Shown here one piece after another: positions 1 through 8,592 of a stretch of DNA of 64,000 bases; the first letter of the stretch is position 1; each line of letters begins with the position of its first letter. Under the pieces are notes generated by a model that had not been told where the DNA came from, ran no database searches, and worked only from the letters and a program-made list of their open reading frames with translations. The DNA comes from Blastococcus sp. PRF04-17. Its GTDB lineage: Bacteria > Actinomycetota > Actinomycetes > Mycobacteriales > Geodermatophilaceae. A program made the translations under genes and the position numbers. The stretch spans positions 3,100,001 through 3,164,000 of the forward strand of contig NZ_CP095412.1 of NCBI RefSeq assembly GCF_023016265.1, in the 5' to 3' direction.

Positions 1-1
1 C

Positions 2-1117
2 CTGAGCGTCGCCTTCCTCAGCCGGCTCGACGGCACGACCCAGCACCTCGAGGTGGTCGACTCGGCCATCCCGGTGCTGTTCTCCGACGGGATGACGCAG
101 CGCCAGGAGACCTCGTTCTGCCAGGCGATCATCGACGGGCGGCTGCCGGCGGTGATCCCCGACGTGAAGGCCTTCCCGGAGGCGATGAAGCTGCCGACGG
201 CGAAGATCCCGCGGATCCGCAGCTACGTCTCCGCGCCCGTGGTGCTCAGCGACGGCTCGCTGTACGGCACCTTCTGCGCCTTCGGGCTCACCTCGGACAA
301 GGAACTCACCACCCGCGACAAGACGCTGATGGACGTGCTCGCCTCGGCCGCCGCCGTCATCGTCGAGCCGGGGGTGCGCTCGCAGCAGGAGCGAACCGAG
401 ATCGAGACCCGCCTTGGGCCGGTGATGGCGGCCGGTGGCCCGGTCATCGCCGTCCAGCCGATCGTCGACCTCTCCACCGGGTACCGCGTGGGCGTCGAGG
501 CGCTGAGCCGGTTCCCCGCCGAGTGGGGGAAGGCGCCGGACGTCGTCTTCGCCGAGGCGCACGGCATCGGCGCGGGGCACCGCCTCGAACTGCTCGCGCT
601 CCAGCGCGCCGCCGAGGTGCTGGCCGACATCGACGGCTACGTCTCCATGAACGTCTCCCCCGGCACGCTCCTGACCGCCGCCTGCCAGGCGCTGCTCGCC
701 CGCCTGCCGCTCGACCGGGTGCTGCTGGAGCTCTCCGAGCACGACCAGGTCGAGGACTACGACGCCCTCGACACCGCCCTCGCGCCGCTGCGCCGGGCCG
801 GCCTGCGGCTGGCGATCGACGACGTGGGCGCCGGCTTCTCGTCGCTGCGGCACATCGTCGTCACCTCGCCCGACGTCATCAAGATCGACCGCAGCATCGT
901 GACGGGCGTGCACGAGGACCCGGTCCTCGCCAAGCTCGTGCACTCGCTCGTCGAGTTCGCGCACGGTTGCGACGTCCAGGTCGTGGCCGAAGGCGTCGAG
1001 ACCGCCGCCGAGGACGTCGTCCTGCGCACCCTCGGCGTCGACTACGGGCAGGGCTGGCAGTTCGGCCGCCCGGGGCCGGTGGACGCGCTGCGACCCGCGG
1101 CGGCGCTCACCGCCTGA
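2..1117 (+). CDS. GAF-EAL cyclic-di-GMP phosphodiesterase, 5' end outside window
   Basis: The frame is open to the left edge, so this is the 3' part of a longer gene; the GTG at 53 falls inside a GAF-like fold and is not a credible start. The first ~115 visible residues look like the end of a GAF sensor domain. From about residue 140 there is an EAL domain with ExLxR as EALSR, then NVSP, the acidic pair in DDVGAGFSSL, the lysine of KID and the glutamate of EGVET, so the metal and substrate ligands look intact. It should hydrolyse c-di-GMP to pGpG in the cytoplasm. No membrane segment is visible. Its last 11 bases overlap the 3' end of the convergent cyclase, an apparent opposite-acting pair. 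Confidence 0.88.
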   Translation: MSVAFLSRLDGTTQHLEVVDSAIPVLFSDGMTQRQETSFCQAIIDGRLPAVIPDVKAFPEAMKLPTAKIPRIRSYVSAPVVLSDGSLYGTFCAFGLTSDKELTTRDKTLMDVLASAAAVIVEPGVRSQQERTEIETRLGPVMAAGGPVIAVQPIVDLSTGYRVGVEALSRFPAEWGKAPDVVFAEAHGIGAGHRLELLALQRAAEVLADIDGYVSMNVSPGTLLTAACQALLARLPLDRVLLELSEHDQVEDYDALDTALAPLRRAGLRLAIDDVGAGFSSLRHIVVTSPDVIKIDRSIVTGVHEDPVLAKLVHSLVEFAHGCDVQVVAEGVETAAEDVVLRTLGVDYGQGWQFGRPGPVDALRPAAALTA

Positions 1118-2018
1118 ACCGGTGGCGGTGCGTCTTCACCCCGTACATCGCCCGGTCCGCCCGGCTGATCAGCTCGTCGGCGGTCTCACCCGGCCGACCG
1201 ACCGCCACTCCGACGCTGACGCCGACCCGCAGCGGCCCTTCCGGCCCCGGATAGGGAGCGCCGACGCACTCGGTCACCCGCCGGGCGAGCTCCTGCAGCT
1301 CCTCCTCGTCGCGCCGCGAGCACATGATCACGAACTCGTCGCCGCCGAACCGGGCGACCAGGTCGTACGGGCCCGTGTGCGAGGTGAGCCGGCCGGCGAC
1401 CTCGGCGAGGAGCGCGTCGCCGACGGCGTGCCCGTGCTCGTCGTTGACGGTCTTGAACTGGTCGAGGTCGCAGAACAGCAGCGCGCAGCCCGGACCGTCC
1501 GCCAGGTGGGCGTGCAGCGCGTCGAACAGGGCGCCACGGTTGGCCAGTCCGGTGAGCAGGTCGGTCTGCGCGCGGGCGTGCAGTTGCGCCTCGCGCAGCC
1601 GCTCGCTGGTCACGTCCACCGCCACGCAGCCGATCGCATAGGGGCGGCCGTCCTCGTCGTGCAGGACGGTGTTGCGCATCGAGACGCGCCGCCGCTCGCC
1701 GTCCCCGGTCAACCAGTCGCCCTCCTGCGGAGTCGCCACCCCGGTGGCCATCGCCCGCTCGACGGCGTCCTGCGCCAGGGCCACGTGCTCCGGGACGACG
1801 TACACCTCCCAGAACCGCTGCCCTTCGAGCAGTTCGGCACTCAACCCGGTGAACCGCTGCAGAGCCGGGTTGGCCAGCAGGATTCGGCCGTCGCCGTCGA
1901 CGATGCAGATCAGGACGTCGCTGGCCGCGACGAAGGCGAGCAGCAGGTCATCGGGGTGGAGGGCAGGCGCGCAGCCCCATCCCTGCGAGCCTCGTCCCTG
2001 CGCGATCACCCCTGGCAC
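1107..2018 (-). CDS. PAS-GGDEF diguanylate cyclase
   Basis: 303 residues: a short N-terminus, one PAS domain (about 22-140, with LLANPALQRFTG and a PAC-like DVTSERLREAQ), then a GGDEF domain (about 145-303). The active-site signature RFGGDEF is intact, so it should make c-di-GMP from two GTP. The usual RxxD inhibitory site just before it lacks its arginine (GPYD), so product inhibition through that site is doubtful. There is no membrane segment. The gene converges on the EAL gene and overlaps it by 11 bases, which suggests local balancing of synthesis and breakdown. The start is uncertain by about 20 residues. Confidence 0.88.
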   Translation of the reverse strand: MPGVIAQGRGSQGWGCAPALHPDDLLLAFVAASDVLICIVDGDGRILLANPALQRFTGLSAELLEGQRFWEVYVVPEHVALAQDAVERAMATGVATPQEGDWLTGDGERRRVSMRNTVLHDEDGRPYAIGCVAVDVTSERLREAQLHARAQTDLLTGLANRGALFDALHAHLADGPGCALLFCDLDQFKTVNDEHGHAVGDALLAEVAGRLTSHTGPYDLVARFGGDEFVIMCSRRDEEELQELARRVTECVGAPYPGPEGPLRVGVSVGVAVGRPGETADELISRADRAMYGVKTHRHRFRR

Positions 2019-2241
2019 TCCCTGGCGTCGGGTGGGCGCACCGCTGAGGGGCGCCGTGCCGGGACGATACGGCGGATCTCCTCGCCCGTCTCCGGTCGGC
2101 TGACGGATTTTCGGTCCGGGGTTGCACGCTCCGCAACGTTTGCGACCGATCTCGGCCCGCCGGCCAGCCGCCGCACCGCGGCCGACGACGCCACCCCCGG
2201 GCCACTTCCCGACCCGTTATCTCAGCGCTAAGGTTTCTGCC

Positions 2242-4316
2242 ATGAGCGCGCGCCGGGTCCGTATCGGGATCGACACCGGGGGCACGTTCACCGACGTGGT
2301 CGCCGTCGACGAGGAGTCCGGCCGCACGACGACCACCAAGACGCCGTCCACCCCCGCGGACCCGGCCGAGGGCTTCCTCACCGGCGTCCGCAAGGTGCTC
2401 GACCTCATGGGCCTCCCCGGGGAGGCCGTCACCGCCGTGAGCCACGGCACGACGGTCGCCACCAACCAGCTGCTCGAGGGCAAGCTCGACCGGATCGGCT
2501 TCATGACGACCGAGGGCTACGAGTCCGTCCTCGAGATCGCCCGCCAGTCGGTCCCCGACGGCTACGGCAACAGCTACTTCTGGGTCAAGCCACCGCGGAT
2601 CGTCCCGGCCGACCTCGTGCGCACCGTGCGTGGGCGGCTGGACCACACCGGAGCCGAGGTCCGCCCGTTCGACGAGGACGACGCCCGCGCCGCGGCCCGC
2701 TTCTTCGCCGACGCCGGCATCTCGACGGTCGGCGTCTGCTTCCTGCACGCCTACGCGAACGACGCCCACGAGCGCCGCATGCTCGAGGTGATCCGCGAGG
2801 AGCACCCCTCGGCCGTCGTGTCCATCAGCTCCGAGGTGCTCCGCGAGTACCGCGAGTACGAGCGATCGGTGACCACGCTGGTCGACGCCGCCGTGAAGCC
2901 CAAGGTGGCCGCCTACGTCACCAACATCCGCGGGCGGCTCGACGAGATCGCCCCGGGCGTGCCGTTCTACGTCATGAAGAGCAACGGCGGCGTCCTCTCG
3001 GCCGGCGAGGTCGTGCACCAGCCGATCACGACGATGCTGTCGGGCCCCGCCGCCGGCGCCCTCGGGGCGGCGCTGATCGCCGGCACCGCCGGGTTCGACC
3101 GGGTGCTCACCTGCGACGGGGGCGGCACCTCCACCGACGTGACCGTGGTCATCGACGGCGAGCCGACGCTCACCACCGAGGGCTCGGTCGGCGACTACCC
3201 CTCGAAGATCCCGATGATCGACGTGGTCACCGTGGGCGCGGGCGGCGGCTCGATCGCCTGGCTCTCCCCGAGGGGACGCTCAAGGTCGGCCCCCAGTCGG
3301 CCGGCGCCGATCCCGGCCCCATGTGCTACCCGAACGGCGGCGACCAGCCGACCGTCACCGACGCCCACGTCGTCCTCGGCCGGATCCCGCCCCACCTGCT
3401 CGGCGGCGAGATCCCGCTCTCGGTCGACGCGGCACGCACCGGGCTCGAGCAGCTCGGCGCGAAGCTGAACCTGGACCTCGAGCGGGCCGCCACCGGCATC
3501 CTCGAGATCTCGGCGTGGAACCAGGCCAACGCCCTGCGCCAGGTCACCGTGGCCCGCGGGCTCGACGTCCGCGACTTCACCCTGACCACCTTCGGTGGCT
3601 CCGGCTCGCTGCTGGCCTGCCGGCTGATGGACATCCTGAACCTGCCCCGGACGCTGGTGCCCCCGAACCCGGGCAACGTCAGCGCGTTCGGGTTGCTCAC
3701 CGTCGACGTCCGCAACGACTACGTGCAGACCGTCGTCTCCAAGCACCTCGACCTCGACCTGGGCCGCGTGCGGTCGGTGTTCGCCGAGCTGGAGGGACAG
3801 GCGCAGACGGCCCTGGACGGCGAGGGCTTCGAGCGGTCGCAGCAGCGCATGCAGCGCACCGCCGACCTGCGCTACGTCGGCCAGGCGTTCGAGGTCCGCG
3901 TCCCGGTGCCCGACGGCCAACTCGACGCCGAGGGCAGTGACACGGTCGCTCAGGCGTTCCACGCCGCGCACCGCCAGCTGTACGGCTACGACTTCGCCGA
4001 CGACCCGCGCCAGGCCGTCGAGTGGGTCAACCTGCGGGTCAGCGGGATCGGGCCGATCCGCCGTCCGGACATGGTCGAGCTGGAGATCCGCGCGGAAGGC
4101 ACGGTCGCCGGGGCGGTATCGGGCACCCGGCGGGTCTTCTTCGACGACTGGGTGGAGACCCCGACCTACAACCGGCCCGACCTGGCGCCCGGCGACGTGG
4201 TCAGCGGCCCGGCCATCATCGAGGAGTTCGGCTCCACCGTCCCCGTCCACCCCGGCTTCGCGGCCACCGTCGACGCCTACGGCAACCTGCTGCTCACCAA
4301 GGAGGACGCCCGATGA
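2242..4316 (+). CDS. Hydantoinase/oxoprolinase family protein, A subunit (frameshifted)
   Basis: HyuA-type, ATP-using subunit of a hydantoinase/5-oxoprolinase/acetone carboxylase-like enzyme. The N-terminus has the phosphate-binding motif GIDTGGTFTDVV; later come SHGTTVATNQLLEGK and GGGSIAW. The frame breaks at the CCCC run 3266-3269: one more C restores a continuous protein of about 691 residues (SPEGTLKVGPQSAG, then MCYPNGG and onward). I read this as a missing base, not decay, because both halves are well conserved. Start ATG 2242 fits the family start; there is only a weak AAGG upstream, and TAAGGT nine bases before it could be a -10 of a leaderless transcript. The stop overlaps the next start (ATGA). 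The substrate cannot be told from sequence. Confidence 0.85.
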
Positions 4317-6238
4317 GCGACCAGAACCGCGGTTTCGGCACCTCCAGCGGCGACCAGAACCGCGGTTCCGGCGCCAAGGTGGAGGCGGACCCGGTCCTCG
4401 TCGAGATCGTCGCCGGCACGCTGGCCGCGATCGAGAAGGAGGTGGAGACCTCCATCGGGCGGACGTCGCGGTCGCCGATGATCCGTGACGCCCACGACTT
4501 CCGCGCCGGCATCCACGACCGCAAGCTGCGCAAGCTCACCGGCCGCAGCTACAGCGCCCTCGTGCACCCTGTGGTGCGCGACTACCCCATCGAGACGATG
4601 AACGTCGGTGACGTCTTCTTCCACAACGACGTCTACCTCTCCGAAGGCGGCATCGGCCACCTGCCCGACCTGTGCGTCACCGTGCCGGTGTTCGCGTCAC
4701 CGGACGGCCAGGCTGAGACACCACAGGTCGTGGCCTTCATCCAGGCGTTCGGCCACCACGACGACATCGGCGGCGCCGTGCCGGGCTCGATGCCCAGCGC
4801 GGCGACCAGCGTGTACGAGGAGGGCCTGATGGTCCCCCCGATCAAGCTGTGGGACCGCGGCGTGCCCAACGAGTCGGCGCTGAAGATCATGACCCGCAAC
4901 TCGCGGATGCCCGACTCCCTGGCCGCCGACCTCGACGCCGAGTGCTCGGCCTGCCTCGCCGGCGCCCGCCGCCTCGGGGAGCTGTTCGACCGGTACGGCG
5001 TGGCGGCGGTCGAGGCCTGCTTCGAGGCGATCCTGGCCAACTCCACCGAGGTCTACCGGCGGGAGATCCTCAGCCAGATCCCCGACGGCACCTACGTGTG
5101 GGAGGACTACGCCGAGCACGACGGCGTCGAGGAGCCCCAGCTGCACCGCCAGCGGATCACGCTGACCATGGACTCCACCCGCGAGACGCCGCTGATCATC
5201 GACTTCACCGGCACGGGCCCGCAGGCCAAGGGCCCGATCAACCACTGCGGCGACTACGCCGACGGCAACTTCCTCAAGAAGTGGCTGGCGCCGATCCTGC
5301 GCAACCTGGCCGAGTCACCCGAGCGCATGGCCCAGCTCGACGTCAACGAGGGCGTCGTCCCGCTGATCGAGATGCGGTTCCCGGAGAAGGGCACCCTGCT
5401 CACGCCGATCTTCCCGGCGCCCACGAACGCGCGGACGTTCGTCATCCTGCGGCTGCTGGGCGTGCTGGCCGGCGTGCTCGCCAAGGCCACCGGCGGCCGG
5501 ATGCCCGCCGACCAGGAGACGATCCGCTACACCGGCGTCTACGGCACCGACGCAGACGGCCAGCCCTACCTCATGCGCGAGGTGCTGGGCGGCGGCTCGG
5601 GTGGGCGGTACTACGCCGACGGCGAGGACACCATCCACGTCGTCCCCGACTCGCGGAACCTGCCGACCGAGTTCACCGAGGGCCGTTTCCCACTGCGCGT
5701 GGAGCGGCTGGGCCTGGCTGTGGACTCCGGCGGCCCGGGTCGCTACCGCGGTGGCTGCGGCTACGAGAAGCACATCCGCGTGCTGCGCGACGCGCACTTC
5801 ATGTCGATCGCCGACCGCTCGATCCTCGCCTGCTGGGGCGTCAAGGGCGGCAAGGCCGGCCGGCCCTTCCAGATCACCGTCGACCCCGGCGGCCCGGACG
5901 AGCACGAGGTCGACGCGCTCGCCGACGCCGAGCCGCTCAAGGCCGGCACCGTCGTCCGCATCCGGACGACGGGTGGCGGTGGCTGGGGCGACCCGCTGGA
6001 CCGCCCGGTCGACGAGGTGCTCCGGGACATCGCCTGGCGCAAGGTGTCGGTCAGCGGCGCGCGCGAGGACTACGGCGTCGTCGTCCTCGAGGACGGCACG
6101 TGCGACGAGACCGCGACCGAACAGCTCCGCGGGGAACTGCGGGCCGCCCGCACCGGCGACGAGCCGTTCTTCGACCGCGGTCCGGGCTACGCGCTGCTCT
6201 CCGGCGGCGCCGCGTTCAACGAGTTCGACGTCCTCTGA
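4313..6238 (+). CDS. Hydantoinase B/oxoprolinase family protein, B subunit
   Basis: 641 residues, HyuB family, the partner of the A subunit just upstream with a 4-base ATGA overlap, so translation is probably coupled. Recognisable blocks are RTSRSPMIRDAHDF near residue 55, GDVFFHNDVYLSEGGIGHLPD, GGAVPGSMPS and a C-terminal GGGGWGDPLDRP. Such A/B pairs open lactam or hydantoin rings with ATP, or form carboxylase cores. An unusual N-terminal tail of about 20 residues carries two copies of DQNRG and looks like a recent 33-base duplication. Transcription probably ends at the 27-bp hairpin six bases after the stop. Confidence 0.9.
   Translation: MSDQNRGFGTSSGDQNRGSGAKVEADPVLVEIVAGTLAAIEKEVETSIGRTSRSPMIRDAHDFRAGIHDRKLRKLTGRSYSALVHPVVRDYPIETMNVGDVFFHNDVYLSEGGIGHLPDLCVTVPVFASPDGQAETPQVVAFIQAFGHHDDIGGAVPGSMPSAATSVYEEGLMVPPIKLWDRGVPNESALKIMTRNSRMPDSLAADLDAECSACLAGARRLGELFDRYGVAAVEACFEAILANSTEVYRREILSQIPDGTYVWEDYAEHDGVEEPQLHRQRITLTMDSTRETPLIIDFTGTGPQAKGPINHCGDYADGNFLKKWLAPILRNLAESPERMAQLDVNEGVVPLIEMRFPEKGTLLTPIFPAPTNARTFVILRLLGVLAGVLAKATGGRMPADQETIRYTGVYGTDADGQPYLMREVLGGGSGGRYYADGEDTIHVVPDSRNLPTEFTEGRFPLRVERLGLAVDSGGPGRYRGGCGYEKHIRVLRDAHFMSIADRSILACWGVKGGKAGRPFQITVDPGGPDEHEVDALADAEPLKAGTVVRIRTTGGGGWGDPLDRPVDEVLRDIAWRKVSVSGAREDYGVVVLEDGTCDETATEQLRGELRAARTGDEPFFDRGPGYALLSGGAAFNEFDVL
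4317..4367 (+). repeat. Tandem 33-base duplication in the 5' end of hyuB
   Basis: The 18-mer gcgaccagaaccgcggtt occurs at 4317-4334 and again at 4350-4367, a period of 33 bases or 11 codons. It encodes two DQNRG blocks. The centre of each copy is the 10-base palindrome AACCGCGGTT. The period keeps the reading frame, so the copies lengthen the N-terminal tail without breaking the gene. Confidence 0.85.
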
Positions 6239-6244
6239 CTCGAC

Positions 6245-6303
6245 GCGAGATCTGCACACTCGTGGTCATCAGGCCTTGATGACCACGAGTGTGCAGATCT
6301 CGC
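6245..6303. terminator. 27-bp perfect inverted repeat, likely bidirectional terminator
   Basis: The left arm 6245-6271 and right arm 6277-6303 are exact reverse complements, separated by the five bases GGCCT. It lies six bases after the hyuB stop and five bases before the stop of the convergent small ORF, where a shared terminator belongs. No U-run follows on either strand, as is usual in high-GC actinobacteria. The arms are less GC-rich than the surroundings (GCGAGATCTGCACACTCG...), and such perfect length suggests a dispersed intergenic element. Confidence 0.85.
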
Positions 6304-6307
6304 AGGA

Positions 6308-6469
6308 TCAGGTGACGGGTTCGGTGCTGCCGGGGGTGGGCTTGGCCTCGTCGCCGGGGCCGCCCTCCCCGTCGTCCTCCGCGCCCTCGACGTCCTCGGG
6401 AGCGGTCGGCGTCTCCTCCAGGACGTTCTCACGCGCCTGGTCGCGATCGGTACCTGGAACCTCGGTCAT
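6308..6469 (-). CDS. Small acidic hypothetical protein (53 aa)
   Basis: A 53-residue ORF beginning MTEVPGTDRDQARENVLEE and rich in E, D, G and P (EDVEGAEDDGEGGPGDEAKP). There are no hydrophobic stretches and it is probably disordered and cytoplasmic. The start is well supported: AAGGAGGT lies six bases before the ATG, one of the best ribosome-binding sites in the window. The stop abuts the 27-bp hairpin, which fits a real transcription unit. I do not recognise a family. It could be missed by tools that drop short ORFs. Confidence 0.6.
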   Translation of the reverse strand: MTEVPGTDRDQARENVLEETPTAPEDVEGAEDDGEGGPGDEAKPTPGSTEPVT

Positions 6470-6501
6470 GGCGGACCTCCTTCTCGGGGCGGGCCCGGCC
6501 G

Positions 6502-6907
6502 CTACCCGCGCCGGTCGACGGCGACGCCTGCCTTCGCCAGGGGCGAACAGGGTCGACCGGGACGTCGGAGCACCTCCGCCGTACGGGCGTCGGCCGGGAG
6601 GAAGGCCTCGATGCTGAGCTCGGCGGCGGTGAGGTCCACCGCCGTCCCGAAGGTGGTCACCGTGCCGAGGAAGCTCAGCACCTCATCGCCGGCCCTCACC
6701 CGCAGCGGCACGGCGATCCCGTTGGGCTTGGCCCGGTCCGTTCCGCCGGGAAGCGCGGCGAGCTCGCGGTGCAACGTAGCGAGCTCGGCGTCACCGGTGA
6801 GCTGGGCCTCGCGCGCGAGCCGGTGGAGGACGTGCCGCCGCCACTCCGGCAATCGAAGGACCTCGCCAGCAGCTCCGGAGCGACGTCCCCGGTGAACAGC
6901 GCGACAC
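6502..6907 (-). pseudogene. Remnant of an XRE-family regulator (MmyB-like ligand-binding domain)
   Basis: Only the C-terminal part of a helix-turn-helix regulator remains. The frame gives VALFTGDVAPELLA, then LPEWRRHVLHRLAREAQLTG and TVTTFGTAVDLTAAELSIEAF, a pattern I associate with the ligand-binding half of XRE regulators with an MmyB-like domain. One base is missing near 6866 (GCGAG where GCGGAG is expected). No HTH is found upstream: homology stops at about 6907, where an unrelated plus-strand coding tail begins. With the N-terminus lost, this looks like a real gene fossil. Confidence 0.55.
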
Positions 6908-6982
6908 TGGATCGTCCTCCAGGCCCTCGTCGTCGCCGGCTTCGCCGGACTGCAGACCGCCGGCCTGCGCGGACGGCAGTAG
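6899..6982 (+). pseudogene. 3' tail of an unidentified membrane-protein gene
   Basis: A short open frame ends at TAG 6980-6982 and encodes a hydrophobic tail, ARHWIVLQALVVAGFAGLQ followed by TAGLRGRQ. It resembles the last transmembrane segment of a membrane protein with a basic C-terminus. Upstream the frame is blocked by a stop near 6896 and runs into the antisense of the regulator remnant. I read it as the end of a deleted gene, but chance coding cannot be excluded at this length. Confidence 0.25.
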
Positions 6983-6983
6983 G

Positions 6984-7184
6984 TCAGCGGTCCCGGCGGG
7001 GCCGCACGCCCGGCCTCCGCGCCTCGCCCTTCACCGGCCCCAGGTCGAGGAACATGTCCAGCGCGGCCACCACGTCCGTCCGACCCTCGACGGGGTCGAG
7101 AGCGGGGGCGGGCGCCGCCATCTTGGGCACGGTGACCGCCAGGCTCAGTCCGACGACGCCGGCCGCGATCCTGTCCTTGCGCAT
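6984..7184 (-). CDS. Small hypothetical protein with N-terminal hydrophobic segment
   Basis: 66 residues. Residues 6-20 (IAAGVVGLSLAVTVP) form a hydrophobic stretch after MRKDR that could be a signal peptide or membrane anchor; the rest is hydrophilic and ends in a basic tail (RRPGVRPRRDR). GAGGGAGG lies six bases before the ATG at 7184 and supports this start over longer readings. It is divergent from the secreted protein at 7381, with about 196 bases between them that must hold both promoters. I recognise no family. Confidence 0.5.
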   Translation of the reverse strand: MRKDRIAAGVVGLSLAVTVPKMAAPAPALDPVEGRTDVVAALDMFLDLGPVKGEARRPGVRPRRDR

Positions 7185-7380
7185 GGCTGCCTCCCTCGAC
7201 TGTCGACGGCGGGCGCGTGTCGCCGTCGCCGGCCTCCACGGCGGCCCTGCGACGGATGCGGTCCGCCACACGGGTGAGGCACCGGAGGGCTTCGCGGATG
7301 CACCCGGAGAGGGCCTGGCGCGTACCGATTCGTGACCTCCCGGTGGTAGGAACGCCCCCCACCACTGATCGGCGGTCGGC

Positions 7381-8073
7381 ATGTTCGGGCGAGCAACCCT
7401 GGGAGCAGCGGCGGCGCTGACGGCGGTCCTCGCCTGGGCGGCGCCCGCTGCGGCCCTGCCCGAGCCGACGATCCCGCCGGACGTGACCGACTTCTACACC
7501 GACGAGGCCGCGGACTGGGCCGCCGCACTGGGCGCGGGCCTCGACAGCGACTTCTCCGACGTCCGCGTCGGCGCCGTCCACGAGGTCTTCTGGTTCTCGA
7601 AGGCCTTCGTCGACGGCGAGCCGACCGACGAGCCGGTCCGCCCCTCGGGCACGTGGCTCGGCGTCCTCCAGCGCGGCGACCAGGTCCTCGGCACCCTCGG
7701 AGTCTGGAAGCCGGACGGCGGCCGGGCCGAGCCGTTCGGGCTCGAGAACGGCGTCCCGATCGCGACGGCGATGGGCACGCTGGCCCCCACGGAGCTGCTG
7801 GTCCAGGACGAGCCGACCGGCGCGTACTACGCGCTGTCGGGAACGGCGGCGCGGCCGCTGAACGACTGGGCCCGCGAGTACCTCTCCGAACCGGGGGACG
7901 TCGCGGCGCTCCAGGACGTCGTCGCGGCACGGTACGCCGAACTGGCGAACCAGCCGGCCGAGCCGGTCGACCCGCCGATGCTGCCGTTCGCCCTCGGCGC
8001 CATGGCCGTCACGCTCGCGGCAGGCATCGGCGTCGTGCTCGCCCGGCGGCGGCCTCGTCAGACGACCGGGTAG
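7381..8073 (+). CDS. Secreted, membrane-anchored hypothetical protein
   Basis: 230 residues with a clear signal peptide (hydrophobic core about 6-25, likely cut after AAALP), an extracytoplasmic domain rich in D, E, W and Y, and one C-terminal transmembrane segment (about 199-218, LPFALGAMAVTLAAGIGVVL) followed by RRRPRQ, so a type I membrane topology. I do not recognise the ectodomain; GTWLGVLQRGDQVLGTLGVW hints at a small beta-rich fold. Its 3' end overlaps the convergent cupin gene by 16 bases. Confidence 0.7.
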   Translation: MFGRATLGAAAALTAVLAWAAPAAALPEPTIPPDVTDFYTDEAADWAAALGAGLDSDFSDVRVGAVHEVFWFSKAFVDGEPTDEPVRPSGTWLGVLQRGDQVLGTLGVWKPDGGRAEPFGLENGVPIATAMGTLAPTELLVQDEPTGAYYALSGTAARPLNDWAREYLSEPGDVAALQDVVAARYAELANQPAEPVDPPMLPFALGAMAVTLAAGIGVVLARRRPRQTTG

Positions 8074-8507
8074 TCGCCGAGGATCTCCGTGCCGTGGGCC
8101 GCGGCGAGCGCGATCAGCCGGTCGGCGTCGTCGAGCAGCGCCTCCTCGCCCTGCTCGACGACGGCCGCGAAGAACGCCTCCATCCCGGCCGGGGAGGCCA
8201 CGGTGAGCATGCGCACCGCCTCGTCGGAGAGGCGCCGCAGGCCGTGCGGGGCCCCGCGCGGGACCAGCAGGAAGGTCCCCGGCCCGGCCGTCGTCTCGGC
8301 GTCGTCGAGCCAGACCGCCACCTCGCCGCTGAGGACGTAGAACGCCTCCTCCGCGTCGGTGTGGCTGTGCAGCGGCGTGGTGTCGGCCCAGAACTCCTCC
8401 TCGACCAGCCAGTAGCCGCCGCGGGTGGCCGCGGCGTCGGCCTTGGTCGTGTACGTCGAGCCCAGAGCGGTCAGACGCGGACCCTCGCCCGGTCCTAGAA
8501 CGGTCAC
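8058..8507 (-). CDS. Cupin-domain protein
   Basis: 149 residues, a single cupin barrel. Motif 1 is clear: PLHSHTDAEEAFYVLSGE gives the metal-binding histidines at about 47 and 49 and the glutamate at about 53; motif 2 (GTFLLVPRGAPHGLR) supplies the last histidine. The tail from about residue 110 is helical and acidic. I prefer GTG 8507 because GGGAGG sits seven bases before it; a TTG two codons earlier is possible. The family includes sugar isomerases, dioxygenases and sensor proteins, so no substrate can be assigned. Confidence 0.8.
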   Translation of the reverse strand: MTVLGPGEGPRLTALGSTYTTKADAAATRGGYWLVEEEFWADTTPLHSHTDAEEAFYVLSGEVAVWLDDAETTAGPGTFLLVPRGAPHGLRRLSDEAVRMLTVASPAGMEAFFAAVVEQGEEALLDDADRLIALAAAHGTEILGDYPVV

Positions 8508-8592
8508 CGGCAAACCTCCCGCACGATCGGATGACGGTGATCATGATGGGCTCCCGTGCCGGAGGCCAGGGGTGACGCCGCGATGCAGCGGC

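Noticed and set aside
2100..2241. Strong leaderless promoter for the hydantoinase operon
   Set aside because: TAAGGT is well placed before ATG 2242, but the -35 is poor and AAGG could be a ribosome-binding site, so I list it only as a possibility.
3262..3325. Programmed frameshift in hyuA
   Set aside because: There is no slippery heptamer with downstream structure, and the same kind of defect occurs in many unrelated genes here.
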